DNA from: Cucumis sativus
Taxonomy: Eukaryota > Streptophyta > Magnoliopsida > Cucurbitales > Cucurbitaceae
Assembly (NCBI RefSeq): GCF_000004075.3
Contig: NC_026655.2
Location: 7,440,001-7,504,000, forward strand
Direction of reading: 5' to 3'
Length of the DNA: 64,000 nt
The translations under genes and the position numbers were made by a program. Position 1 is the stretch's first letter; the number at the start of each line of letters is the position of its first letter. The notes beneath the pieces were generated by a model. That model searched no databases, was not told the origin of the DNA, and saw only the letters and a program-made list of their open reading frames with translations. Positions 25,240-37,472 of this stretch are shown one piece after another.

Positions 25240-25640
25240 GGTACATAATCATTAAGGTATTAATATACATGATCATTCAGATCTTGGTAAACGATTTTGT
25301 ACCAAATCTAAATGATTTTGGTATACGATCTTGTACAAAATCTAAATTATCAAAACGATCGTAAAATATAATCTAAACTATCGTCGAATTTGTATACATG
25401 ATCGTCTACCATAACTACATGATCCTTTAAGATATATTATAGGGATAGATGATTGTGCAGTGAAATAATATACTTTAAATGATCGTGTTGACCATGCATG
25501 GTAAACGATCGTATTGATCATCATGGTAAATGATCGTGTCGATTATGACGATCGTCGTGTAGTCTAATATAAATGATCGTAATAAATTTCAAATCTAACG
25601 ATTGTGCTAACCATGGTAAACGATCATGTTGATAATTTAA
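25240..25640. repeat. degenerate GATCGT-rich repeat tract
   Basis: About 15 loose copies of a short unit built around aaacgatcgt / aaatgatcgtgttgatcatgg, in both orientations because the core is palindromic (CGATCG). Unit length varies at about 20-30 bp, so this is an old, diverged tract rather than a clean satellite. Confidence 0.6.
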
Positions 25641-28600
25641 AATGTTATTTAACAATATTGATATTGTCGATTACGAGGAAGATGAAGAAGAATATTGAAA
25701 CAATTGTGAAAATAACTTTAAAGCATCTTGATAAAGATGAAATAGGAGATTTAAACAGAAGAATAAATTAATTAAAAATATAAAAAAAATTGGAAGGGGA
25801 AGATGAAGAAATGGCAAAGAAGAAAAAAAAAAGTGACGAATCATCCGAAATTTTCTAGGACTAATATGAAATTTATGAAAATACAAGATGGTGTTTTTAT
25901 GCGTTTCATTTTTTTTTTTTTGTTACATATGCCATAAATATTTTAGTGTTTTATTACATTTATATAAATTATTCCTAAATCATTGTGTTATTATGTTATA
26001 GAAAAATGTATATATATATTTGATATTGTCATGTTGTGATATTTTGTTATTATTGGTAAATATCTTGGTATTAAAAATAAAATAAAATTGTCTAGATTTG
26101 ATCTCAAAACCATGAAGTTGAGAAGTTGTTCCAGGCATTCTTCCTCATACCCACTAACCAAAGTATACACTTTATTATATTTATGAAACTAACACTTAAT
26201 AAAAGATAAACGTAAGAGGTTGTAGTTTCTCAATTTTGGCAACATTGTTAGAAACAAGTTAAATGGATCGAAATTTCAAAAGAATTGTGTAGACATAATA
26301 AATAAATTAAGAAAGGAATTGTCATTATCATTGTTATTGACGTGTTGCATTTGTGTTTTTATAATATACTCTCTTCCTTTATCTGTGTTGCATATTAAGA
26401 TGTGTTACAAACATTATTATTGAACTACATTACGCCTTCCTATTTTCAATTACTACTGATGCCAAAGAATAAAAAAGTGGACCAATTGTCGATTTGTTTT
26501 CACTTTTAAGGAAAAAATCAAAAGGGTGCATACAAAACAACAAAGAGAATTAATTGGAATATTTAGATGAAGATTTAAATGGCTACATCAGTTCGTGAAC
26601 ATCTCATCCAAGTTTATCGTCCATTGATATATGTCGTAGCAGACTAGCAGTACATTGCAATAATTTTCTCCCCTAAAAGTCTTACTCACATGCATAAAAA
26701 ATCACAATTATTCATTACACATAAATATGACACTTGGGTCCTTACAATTCACAATTAATATTAAATGGGTTTTGTTTTCAAAAATTTGGTTGAAAATTCT
26801 AACTCTTCTACTTATGATCATGAAAAATGTAAACCATTGGAAACAAAATCAAAAGGCATGTTTGGTGTTCATGTTCGTAGTAGAATGAGAATTTATAAAA
26901 CATTGTAATCCAAATTCAGTTTTTAACCAAACCCTCTTTCTCACACCTATGCTCCACGATCTCATTTTTGTTCTACCTATTACCATCTGTCACCTCTCAA
27001 ACAAATCCTGATCAATATTTAGCAAAGAAGGTCAATAATAATGTGTCATTAGGGTAGGCAAGAAAGGACACACTAGAATTTCAATTTTTTCAAACTTTAT
27101 TACGCCACACTGCAATTAAATGTGTAATAAACAATATACTATAGATAATTGTATCGTTATTGGATGATTTTAATATTCCTTTTCAAGTGTATATACTTTT
27201 TAAAACGACAAAAAGGACAATTTTTGTGTAGACCAACTGACCAAGCGAATCACTTCTTGCGTATTTAATTTTTTTTTTTTTTTTTTTTTTTTTGTTCATT
27301 GTGTAAGGCCAAACTAAAAGCTAATAGCTGAGGAAACAAAGACTACAGAATTCTTGTTTGGACGATGTATTTTGAAAGAATTGAGGGTTGAATACATTTG
27401 CTTTTATAAATTTGTTGTTACAATGTTGAATATATTTTGTTACAAGAAATTGAAACGTGTATTTGAATTTTATATTAATTAATTGTCACACTATCTCCCG
27501 ACATATACCATGCGTGAGGAGAAGTTCAATTATTTATGTTTATAAAAGGCTCTTATGTGGAAAAATCTTCATCTCTATTTATAAAACCATGCGTGGGAAG
27601 AGTTTCTAAATCCTATCCATGTCAAAAGCATGGGGCAGATCAAATGCTAGTTTTGTTCATGGGAACAAATTTTGTGGGCAAAAGCTCTTTTCTTTCAACG
27701 TCAGTTGTGTAGACAGAAAAGACGATAAGCTTTCAGCCACGATTCTTGGCCACACACAAAAAAGAAAAAAAAGTTAGCAGGGACTTTAATTAAGATCTGC
27801 CATCATATATTTTATTCATTGATAGAGACCAAAATTCTTTTAGTATAAAATTTGAAGCTTCCAGCAGTAATAGACTGCTGTCTTTTGTATTAATCAATGA
27901 CATAACTGGTAATATATCATTGATCCCTTGTAGGTCATAATGTGTTGGATAAATCTTTGATCCCTCCTAAAGTTTCTTTCCAATATACTAGAGTCGTGAA
28001 ATGCATTCATTTAAAATATGGATAATTAACACAAGCTTTTGCTATGTAATTTGCACATAGTACTTAGCTCTACTATACGTTTGCCACCCATCACAAAACT
28101 ATTGTACTTAGCTTCTGATTGTTGTAGCTTTGAATTTTGAAAATTGTGACTGATAATTCCTTTAGTCTATTTGGCATTTTGTTTCAAGTTTTTATTAAAA
28201 CTAAGTCTATAAACATTTCATTCACCTTTTTCATAATGGTGGGGAGGTACACTAAAACATCTCTCTCTTATCATTTTTCCATTATAAATACCCATTCACT
28301 TTTACATTTTAATAAATTTATGAACTTCAATTTTATATCTCAGGAATATATAAAATTCAAGGTAGAAAATTTAACAATAGGTTTTCTTTTTTTTCAAAAT
28401 GCACTTGGTTCGGATGGTTTGAAGTTAATGTCTACATAGTCCCTAAAGCGTTACTCCTTTTAAGTGCTCAAAGTTTTAGAAAATGATTCTAAATAGTACC
28501 GAGGAGAATTTTGAACCCTCCAGCATTATTCAATATTTCATGGGCTTGTTCGTAGTTGTGCACATACTCAATTCTATATGTACTTCATATGTCACATTTT

Positions 28601-29580
28601 ATCATCCAATGGAAGTTCCTAACAGTAAGAAAATCTTTGAGAGCAACTAAATTTTTTAACCATAAATAACTCATAGTTATAAAGGAAAATTTGATTCAAA
28701 AAAATAGTGAAAAAAAAAAAGAAGAGCATAAAGGGATCAACAACATAAAAACCCACAAACAAAACCACAAAAAATTAAAAAAGAAAACACCAAAAATGAC
28801 AATAAAGTAAATGAAGGAGGGGAGGGTATGATTAGAGAGGTATAATTAACTGGGCATTTAGAGATGAAGAGTGTGCCTTGAAGGAGCTAGGTGTTTATTT
28901 CCAAAAAAAAAAAAGAAAAAAGCATGTTCTGTGCACAAGCAAAAACCAAAAATGAGGATTTTTAATTTCTATTTTTTTTTTTTTTTTTGTCTAATGGAAC
29001 CTTAAATTTTATTGTAGTTAATGGATCCATTAAATTTAGAAAAATGTTATCTATCCAACACCAGGTTAAATTTAATATCCAATATAACATATAGTTTTAA
29101 AAATTTTCAAATAGGAAAGAGACACTTCAGACACAAATATATTTGATACTTTAGGAATCTACTAAACCCAAAAATAAAAATTTTACGAACGCATGGACAT
29201 TATTATCTGAGGTTTAGTAACTATATATTAACACAAATTAAATAAGTTTATGAGCTAATAATACTTTTAACCTTTGTATACATTTATGTACCTTCTATTG
29301 TAGTAATACACGTATATAAATATATAGATGTCAATTATTAAAATCTATGACTAAACACTTTCAGTAGAAGTTGGATTTTTATTCGAAAAGACAAACACGG
29401 TACACATATTTTGGTACTGATTTTATTTTGAAGTTAAAGTCCAACAGGTACGTACATGAAAGTGAAGTTAAAGTCGCAATACGAAAAACTTGAATCAGTA
29501 AAACACACAATGGGATGTATCCACAAATTTTTTATTAAAACACAATAATAACACAAATTCAAAGACACCAAAAGGCAAGC
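25641..29580. other. intergenic spacer between PPO-2 and PPO-3
   Basis: Holds the left arm of the long inverted repeat (separate entry), poly-A/T runs and AT-rich filler. At 28225-28262 (minus) there is a diverged copy of the LINE 3'-end motif. No supportable gene. Confidence 0.5.
26490..27125 (+). repeat. left arm of long dispersed inverted repeat
   Basis: Its reverse complement matches 52398-53310 along most of its length. Examples: ggctacatcagttcgtgaac here against gttcacgaactgatgtagcc at ~52.98 kb, and ggtcaataataatgtgtcat here against atgacacattattattgacc at ~52.47 kb. The right arm has an extra ~190 bp at about 53045-53235. Neither arm has coding capacity that I can see. It could be two copies of a non-autonomous transposon or an inverted segmental duplication. 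Confidence 0.8.
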
Positions 29581-30878
29581 TTATTCGATGTCTTCAAGTT
29601 GAATCTTGATCCCTCCAATCTTGATTCTATCTCCTCCATTAACATTGGGGACAATCTTCACAGCCACTTTTTTATCACCCTCCAAACCCAACTGTACAAT
29701 CTTCTTAGTTAAAACAAAGTGCAAAGAGGTTTTGTGATGCGTCATTCGACCGTGCGGAACGTTCGTGAAGGTCCCCACGAACTCAATATCGCCTGCGCGC
29801 ACGTCCTCCCCATCATCACCAACATTAAGAAGCACATCAAAATGCAATGGTAAAGTTGGATCAAACTCCACATCTTCAAGCACCAACACCTCATTTTTGT
29901 TTATTCTCTCTTCAGGACTTGCCACTTCTGGCCTATCTACCATTGTGGTTATGTCCGAACTTAGAATCTGAGGGAAGTCAATGGTTGGAGGCAAGTTACC
30001 TAGACGTCTTTCCCACCGATTTGGCCGCGGGATTGGCGGGTTGTCCTTCCATGGAATCTTTACGTCTTGGTAAACATATCAAGGATTTTACTGTCCAAAC
30101 ACTGAGAAACTTTGATACGCACAGCCTTTCGATTCTCATCGTAAAGCACAAACGAGGAATTCAACCAATCTGGGTCGGTGTGATCTCTTGGTTGATCCTT
30201 CATTTTCTGCCAAATATTCCACATGCGATCCACATTGGTATGGTGAGCATAAAACACCGGATCTTTTCCTGCCGAATGAAAATGTCCCATGTTTTCTCCT
30301 TGAATTGTAGCCTCTGGATCTCCAACCCAATTGTGAATGTTATTGTGGGGAGACATTTCAATTTGTTTGTAGGCATCGTTGCAATAGGCACAATGAACTT
30401 TAGCTTGATGCGCAAAGCTACAAGGGTCGTCTTCGGGGAGGTTTTTCATCATTTGAATGCCTTTTTCCAAATCCGCGATTTGGTCGGGGGTCATCAAATG
30501 GACGGCGGGTCGAACACGGAGTGTTGGAACAACCGGTGGGGTGAATTCGATGATTTTATTGATCTTTGGTGGGCAACAGTCCATCTTCTTGCCAGCGGAG
30601 GGTTTCGATGGTTTACAGTTATGGACGTCCGGCGACAATGACCAATCAGCTGCCAATCCAATGTCATTGCCACTGAGAGTGGCGACGCCATAAAGACCTC
30701 CAAGTCCAAACAACACATCTCTACGATCAAATTTGTTTACAGAATCTTCTATATGATTAGAGGCTTTGCATGAGACATAGTTATTAACACCATGTCTTTT
30801 GTTTAAAGGAATAATGGATGACTGAATTTTGCATCCAGAATATGGGGAGACTGATAGAAGAGAAGATAGAGAAGCCAT
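29581..30878 (-). pseudogene. PPO: PPO-3: intronless polyphenol oxidase lacking most of the CuA site, one frameshift
   Basis: The frame is open from the start codon (30876-30878, MASLSSLLSVSPYSG) for 272 codons. It covers the transit peptide, the Tat signal KFDRRDVLFGLGG, HCAYCNDAY, CuB (SPHNNIHNWVG; YAHHTNVDRMW) and the DWL domain. Directly after HCAYCNDAYKQ the protein jumps to IEMSPHNNIH. Compared with PPO-1, about 135 codons carrying CuA His 2 and His 3 and the HRAYLYF helix are missing in frame. At about 30085 a one-base deletion in the LGYVYQ motif shifts the frame. The correct frame (VYQDVKIPW, then PPTIDFPQIL and the KFDV-type LHFDVLLNV) is open from there to the stop at 29581. CuA cannot form, so no oxidase activity is expected even without the frameshift. 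Confidence 0.92.
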
Positions 30879-30940
30879 AACTTAGCTTTTGGTTGTTTTT
30901 TTTTCTTTCCTTGAGTTTCATTTGACTGTGTGTTACTCTC

Positions 30941-30951
30941 TTAAATAGGAG
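30941..30951 (-). promoter_or_regulatory. TATA-like element upstream of PPO-3
   Basis: On the minus strand this reads CTCCTATTTAA, about 65 bp upstream of the PPO-3 start, and is followed upstream by the block shared with PPO-2 (30956-31018). Confidence 0.4.
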
Positions 30952-31479
30952 AAACCAAAAACTCCGAAATTGCCACATTCCTCCCTAATCTTTTGTATAT
31001 TTTTTAATTTGGTCCCTCTTTCTATTTTTTTTTTTAAATCGTATTTTTTTGTTTTGGGAGGTAAAATTTTGATATTATATTCATTGATCATTATTTTGTT
31101 AGATGACTAGAACATGTGTTTAGCAGCATTGCTTCTAGTCCAATATTAGGTAGATCAAACTAAGATTCGATTGTTTAAAAAATATTAGGAGTACACTTAT
31201 CTTAGGTTGAAAAAGTTTAAGAAATTTATGGATTATTCCAAACACTACAAAAAGAATCAATAATATAATCCGTTTTTGACTTCAAGTCATCTCAATTAAA
31301 AACAAACTTAAACTTAGATGCGACAACTCTAGTTATTTATTATTTTGTACTGATCTGATCAACTTGTAATTAAACCAATCAAACTATTAGTTAGGTGCTT
31401 CAATTTTGTACTGATCGTGACAATTTTTTTTTCTTCCATTCATTTTTTGAGATATATAACTGTCATTGTAGGGTTGTTT

Positions 31480-31735
31480 TCTTCTAGTATACCTATTAAC
31501 TATGTCCTAGATCTTCAATCTCCATGCTATTAATTTCCATGCTTTTGTTTAAGTTTTGTAATGCTCATATGAGTTATTCTTGGACTTCTATCTGGCTCTT
31601 GCTTTTGTATTTTCTTGCTTCTTGCACCTTATTCTCTTATTCTTAATGAAGTGGTATTGATGATAGTGCTATGGAGGTGTCCTGGCACACACCTATTGAT
31701 CCAAATTTTATATATATTTTTTAAAAAAAAAGTCC
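31480..31735 (+). mobile_element. LINE 3'-UTR remnant with A-rich tail
   Basis: A T-rich leader with ttttgtattttcttgc and aatgaagtggt is followed by ggaggtgtcctggcacacac at ~31675. This resembles the 3'-end motif of the LINE at 7.4 kb, and an A-rich tail at ~31715-31730 follows it. No coding part is left. Confidence 0.4.
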
Positions 31736-31878
31736 TAGACCTTAATGTGATTAGGATAACTTGAACAAGCATGGTTTTCATCTTCTCAAGTTAAACTAAC
31801 AAGTTAATTAGGGCATTATAATTAGCTTCTTTAATGGGTAATTTTAATAGATCATCATTTGAGAAATAATAATTAATG

Positions 31879-32053
31879 ATATAGTAACATTTTTAAAAAA
31901 TTGCAAATATATCAAAACTATCACTGATAGACTCGTATAATTTATCGGTAATAGACCAATTTTTATAACATGGTCTATCAGTGATAGACTCTATCGTTGA
32001 TAGAATTTGACAAATTTTGCTATATTTGCAATTTTTTAAAATTGTTGCTATAT
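31879..32053. repeat. foldback MITE copy (TGATAG family), best-preserved copy
   Basis: The left end tagtaacatttttaaaaaat and the right end atttttTaaaattgttgcta are near-perfect inverted repeats of about 40 bp. The inside carries ctatcactgatagac and ggtctatcagtgatagac. No coding capacity; structure of a Mutator/hAT-like MITE, superfamily not determined. Confidence 0.65.
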
Positions 32054-33415
32054 ACTTAATTATTTTAAATTTAATTGCTAAATTTGCAACTATCCCTTTT
32101 TTAATTGGGTTGGTTAGATGAAAGCACCATTAAATTTGGTGATGAGAATTTGCTTAACAAATATTGTGAATAGGGAAAAACAAATATTGTGAATGGGGAA
32201 AAACTTTGTGAAAATACAAGATAGGTCTTCTCAAATGAATTGTTTTCTAATTTAATTTTATATAATTTTCAATTATTTGCAATAAACCATAATATTATAT
32301 CTGCCCCATCGGTTACCCTCAAGCTGAAAATTATTTTCTTGAAAAATTTAACGTGTTCATTGTATTCGGCTTGATCTTACTATTAACACCAACTCTTGTG
32401 AATATATAGTTGGGTAAAATATTTTGATCCACGTTTAAGAGACGAAACCTGCATGTCCAATCAATATTTCTCTTCATTTTTCAACTCTTATAAGTTTAGG
32501 CCAATTTTCTAAACAAACAAAATAAAATCTAAAATCCAAGTAATTCAAAAATCAAAACCTCTCCTTCAAATGTATTAAAACAATAAATAGTCAATTAAAA
32601 AAACATGTGTTTTAACACACTAAACTATACCATACAATTTTATTAAAATATTCAAGTCTTAAAATGATTTTTGGTTCTTTATACATTATCTTTCTTTCTT
32701 ATTTTGTGGTTTATACACCTTAATTAATAAAAATGTGTAAATTTTTAGATAAATAAGTTTCAATTAGTTTAACAAAATGAAGGAGTTGGAACAAAAGATG
32801 AGAGGTAATTAGACGGTATTGTCAAAATATGGTCTAAATTGTCAAAATACCCCAATATATATACAAACTTGACCAAATCACCTACACAAAAAATGTGAAA
32901 AATAACTTTGCAGCCCACGTTTCTTCCCACCTGCACATTGATCTCAAAGATGAAGGGAAAAAAAAAAGAAACAATTTTAATTTCATCTACATTATGGTAT
33001 GATTATATTTGATTCTCCCACCTCAGATTTAGGCAATAATTCTTCATTTTGGGTTTTTTTCAAAGCTTTGGTAAAGTTATTCAAGGGTAATCTTGACGAA
33101 TTATAATTTAGAAATCTCCAAATTAAACTCAAAGCTATATACAAATTATCACCGTTTCTCTATTTGCTTTTAATCTTGAAGTATTTAGCCAGGGATGAAA
33201 GTGTTAGGAGGTGTCAATAAGACAATTAAATAATTTATTCTAAAATACTAAGTAAATCTAAATTAACTTCTTAAACAAATACTAACTAAGCCATACTAAT
33301 TACTTCTAATTCTTCTTCATTATTCAACCCGACTTCTAAAAAAGAAACTCGTCTTGAGTTGAAGTTGATAAAGTAATTAAAGGTTCCTTCTCTTAGCTCT
33401 TTTGAGTATGACACA
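32054..33415. other. intergenic region upstream of the Copia fossil
   Basis: AT-rich with no recognisable gene or clear repeat. Confidence 0.5.
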
Positions 33416-33492
33416 TTTAATACTTTTTTTTAAATGATACCAAAGCGTGATAAGTAGGTGCACCAAAACATATTCACTAGATGGACAGCGCC
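33416..33492 (-). mobile_element. LINE 3'-end remnant
   Basis: On the minus strand the motif GTCCATCTAGTGAATATG, then TTTTGGTGCACCTACTT, then a tail of AAAAAAAA matches the 3' end of the LINE at 7440-7500. Only the last ~75 bp remain. Confidence 0.4.
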
Positions 33493-33629
33493 GCTTAATT
33501 AATATGTGAAAACTTTGAAAGTTTAGGGTTTTTAAACTTTTATTAAGGGATGTTTTTGAAAACTTGGAAAGTTTAGGTATATTTTTTAAACAAAAATTTG
33601 TAAGGCTTTTCATCCAAAACTAATAGCAA

Positions 33630-34950
33630 TTGGTTTTTATTTGCATTCTCTTGGTTTTCGAACTTCTCAAGCTAGCTAACACACATCTTTACTTGTGAAA
33701 ACTACTTCTATTGCGCCTCTTGCTATATCTTAATATATGTTAATAACATCATTGTTCTGGGTAGTTCATCTAATGTTTTTTATGAGTTAATCAAATCTTT
33801 TGCTTTGAAAGTTCTTGGCAAGCTCAGCTACTTTCTAGGTATTGAAGTCTCTTATCCAGAAAAAGGAGGTATGTTTCTTTCTAAATACATTTTAGATTTG
33901 CTACATCGAACCAAGAGGGGTTGAAGCCAAGCCCATTGCTACTCTTATTATTAGTGGCCTAATAATATATGCTTGTCAGGGAGAACTTCTTGATGATCTT
34001 TACTTCTATAGAAGTGTTGTGGGTGCATTACAATATGTCACTCTTATTAGTCCTGAAATATCTTTTAGTATTAACAAAGCTTGTCAGTTTATGCACTCTT
34101 TGACTATTTTACATTGGCAAATGGTGAAACGTATTCTCTATTACCTAAAGGGAGTCTTATCTCATAGCTTATGGCTCCAAAAGTTGAGTCATCTCAATCT
34201 GTATGGCTTTGCAGATATGTTGACTAGGTTTCAGACCCTGATGATAGAAAATCCACTTTTGGCTTTTGTGTCTATCTTGGTGGTAACTTAATCTCGTAGG
34301 GCTCCAAGAAACAATCTATAATCTCTCGTTCAAGTAGAGAAGCGGAGTATCATTGTATCTTGCTCTTGTGGCTACCATAATGCTTTGGATGTGTTCTCTT
34401 TTGGCTGGTCTTAGTATTATCTTACGTCACCCCCTATTTTATGGTGTGACAACTTAAGTGTAGTTCATCTAAGTGTTAATAATCCTGTACTCCACACCAA
34501 AACAAAGCATCTTGAGATCGATACTTACTATTTTCATGACTTGGTTTTTCAAAGAAAAATAGAAGTTCGTCATCTTCTAGCCACTATGAACAAATTGCGG
34601 ATGTTCTCACCAAACCGTTGTCAGCCACAAATTTTCAAAAATTCAAACAGAAAATCACTATGGTTGATGTTGTTGCCCTCGGTTTGCAAGCGGGTGTTAA
34701 GGCAGCCCATTAACAAGCCCATGTTTGCTCTATTACTCTTTATTCCGTGTATAAAGACCAAATTATAAGAGCTATTTTATGATATTTTTGAGGTATACTT
34801 TGTTGTGGGTGAGTGTAGGGTAAGAATTTTTCCTCCCAAACTTTCTATATATACTTCCAATAGTGTACTCAAAAAACCATGGAGTCATATATATAAAAAG
34901 TTAGGATTTTCTCTTGCCAATTATTCCTCCTTCTACAAAGCATTTTTATT
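33630..34950 (+). mobile_element. Ty1/Copia LTR-retrotransposon fossil (RT, RNase H and 3' LTR start)
   Basis: Order from left: the end of a Copia reverse transcriptase (YVNNIIVLGSS at the catalytic block, then LGKLSYFLGIEVSYPEKGG), the connection/RNase H region (ALQYVTLISPEISFSINKAC, RILYYLKGVLSHSLWLQ, KTKHLEIDTYYFHD), and a purine-rich tract followed by a TGTTA-type LTR start near 34695. The gag, integrase and 5' LTR are not in view. It is broken, with several disruptions, and no frame longer than about 90 codons, so it is old. Its right end abuts the truncated 3' end of PPO-4. Confidence 0.8.
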
Positions 34951-34954
34951 CTTA

Positions 34955-35390
34955 AGTGTATCGACTTTGCTTTTTCATCAAGGGCTGCACCAACACCGAA
35001 TGGGACAATGCTAGCAGCAATAGACTTCTTGGACTTGACCTTCTTGTTAAGAGGCTTGGGGCGAGATTTGAGCCATGGGATGTCAATAGATTGGAAGACG
35101 TAGCCGAGTTTTTTAGTGTCAAGAGAGTCACGAACGTAGACACAGACGGGTTCAGCTTTCTCGTTGTAGAAGAGTAAGGAAGTGTTGAGGAAATCGGGGT
35201 CGGAATGTCTTTGCGCCTTCAGTTGATGGACTTCCAGATTGACTACAGCGATCGACGTTGGCGTGATGGGTGTAGAAAATTGGGTCTCTTGCGGCGGAGT
35301 AGAAGATTCCCATGTTCTGACCTTTGTGGTTCGGATCGTCACACCAAGCATGGATCGGAGAGTGAGGAAGATTTTCTAGAATTCCAGCTC
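34955..35390 (-). pseudogene. PPO: PPO-4: exon-2 fragment of an intron-containing polyphenol oxidase
   Basis: An acceptor AG at 35391-35392 precedes [16 protein letters not shown], the same splice position as PPO-6 exon 2. CuB is visible ([17 protein letters not shown]), then the frame breaks. The DWL domain continues in another frame ([38 protein letters not shown]). The sequence stops resembling PPO at about 34955, next to the Copia fossil, so the KFDV domain is gone. No exon 1 is found upstream within 5 kb: the next DNA is the tRNA-Phe duplication. It is most like PPO-5 and PPO-6. Confidence 0.85.
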
Positions 35391-35392
35391 CT

Positions 35393-36140
35393 GTGTTTTA
35401 ATTATTGTTTTGAGCAAATATGTACATATGTAAATTAAATTTAATCATTAAGGATGAGTTTATGTCAAATATATGAAAGTGTACATTTTTTAAAAAATTA
35501 ATCTAATAAACTTTTGTTAAAAGTTCACAAATTTTCAAATGTGTAGAAAATATATTTTAAAAAAATAGTGATAGGTTTTTTTGAAGTAATGAAATATATA
35601 TTATACACAAAACAAAAAGTTAATAAAATAGAACTTGTAATTTAATTACCTAAAAGAAGTATCAAATCACTTCTGAGTTCTGATATTTTATTTCCTGTGT
35701 GCATAGATGGTTGTAACTTGTAGGTTTATTTTAAAAAACAAAATAAACTCAATATTAAATTAGAATAGAGAGGTTGAAATTTCGAAATTTTGGGCACAAG
35801 ATAAAATAAATCAAAAGAATTTTCAATTTTCAAATTTCAAAATTCAAGTGATGCTTGTGTTGCTATACCATTTATGATTTATAGATTTTTTACATTATTT
35901 AATTGCTTTTTGGCTTTAAATTCTAACATGTTTATTTGGGCTGTTTTCTAACAGTAATTCTCAATGAAATCAACAATAAGTACTTATTGACATTTATTAA
36001 CTGTTATGGTAACATATTATATGACAATTTATCAAAGCCAATAAATGAATTATTAGTATATACTTCTCATTATAGTTTAATGTTAACAAGGGGAAACTTT
36101 AAAATTTTGCTAAGTATACAAAACTATTATGTGTCATCAA
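35393..36140. other. intergenic spacer between PPO-4 and the first tRNA-Phe
   Basis: From about 35975 to 36140 this spacer is the 5' flank that is duplicated upstream of the second tRNA-Phe. The rest is AT-rich with nothing recognisable. Confidence 0.5.
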
Positions 36141-36145
36141 GCGGG

Positions 36146-36188
<43 letters not shown>

Positions 36189-36213
36189 ACGTGTTCGATC
36201 CACGTTCACCGCA
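36141..36213 (+). tRNA. tRNA-Phe (GAA), copy 1
   Basis: 73 nt; folds as a standard cloverleaf with acceptor stem GCGGGGA/TTCACCGC, D-loop AGCTCAGTTGGGAGAGC, anticodon loop ACTGAAGAT with GAA at positions 34-36, and T-loop GTTCGATC. CCA is not encoded, as in nuclear plant genes, and a T run (Pol III terminator) starts within 6 bp of the 3' end. Confidence 0.97.
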
Positions 36214-37424
36214 TAATTTTTTTTTTTTGCACATTTTGCTATTATAGTTCCTTAAAAGAGCTTCTGAAAAACATGGTCTCACTAAGATATATCACTACTT
36301 AATGTAAGTAAAGAAAGAAGAAGAGAATGTGAGAACATGGAGAGATATGACAAAGGATAGAAAATAGGGGAAATATGTAGAAGAAGAACATGGAGACCCT
36401 TGAGAATATAAGAAGAATGTGTTAGAGATGGTGAGGGGTGGAGGGAAAATAAATAGTAAAATATAAAAAATAAGTTTAACAAAATACGATATCTATACAA
36501 TGTCATGTATATCTTTTAACTGTATCACATTTTAGTTGTTAACACAGTTTTTCTTAAATCATTTTAGTATGTTTTATGAAACAATTTTTTTTAAAATTCA
36601 AAACATATGTTGTCCTTGTCTAGCATCGATGAGGAACTCTTTGTGTGTTTGTCCATCCTCTCTGTATTGTTTCCTTTAGTAATGATATCCACGTTGAGAC
36701 ATCTTTTCTCAATAGTTTTTTAAAATATTGTTTACTCGTCCTCTCCCTCTCCCTCTCCCTTTCCATTTCCCTCTCCCATAGTGTCCAACACTTCTAAAAT
36801 AAGTGTACGACAAGATGATGAGCTATTCTTCATCTTTGAAAATATTCTTTTTCTTTTTATTTGTATTTTCGTTTCTACAATTCCATAAAATCAGGTTAGC
36901 TTAAAAAAGATGAAGGACAAAAAGATACTTTTAAAACAAAAAGTTTTTTTAGACACAAGAAAAATATGGAAGAGAAAATATCAATTCACATTTATTACCT
37001 GTCATGGTAACATGTTATATGAGAATTTATCGAAGTCAATAAAAGACTTGAGGTGTGTTCGGATTACTTTTTAAAATATTTAATTTTTTTTTTTTTGAGG
37101 TGTTTGGTAACTTTTCAAAATGCACTTTTAAAACGTGAAATTAAAAAATAATCCATTTTAAAGAAAACATCCAATAATCAAACTAGATTTTAAAACAAAA
37201 TTATGTATATAAACAATTATAAAAAGATCTAATCAAACTTGTAATTTTAAAATTTTAAACTCATTTTGAAGAAAGTGTTCAAAAGAAAATGTATTCTTGA
37301 AAAACATTTTTTTCACGTAGATAATTTAGATGGTTATAATTCAATTGTTAATAAGTGGAAAGTATGAAATTTTGGCAAGTATAGTACGAAACTAATTAAA
37401 TGTGTAATTTTTTATTTATATAAA
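36214..37424. other. spacer between the two tRNA-Phe genes
   Basis: Contains the copy-A partner of a second duplicated block (36470-36725, matching 39186-39495), a (CCCTCT)n tract at 36741-36778, and from 36988 the duplicated 5' flank of tRNA-Phe copy 2. That flank is interrupted at about 37045-37325 by ~280 bp of extra AT-rich DNA. Confidence 0.6.
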
Positions 37425-37429
37425 GCGGG

Positions 37430-37472
<43 letters not shown>

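Noticed and set aside
28137-28439. 100-codon plus-strand frame
   Set aside because: AT-rich, Phe/Ile/Asn/Lys-biased translation without domain; it also overlaps a LINE 3'-end-like motif.
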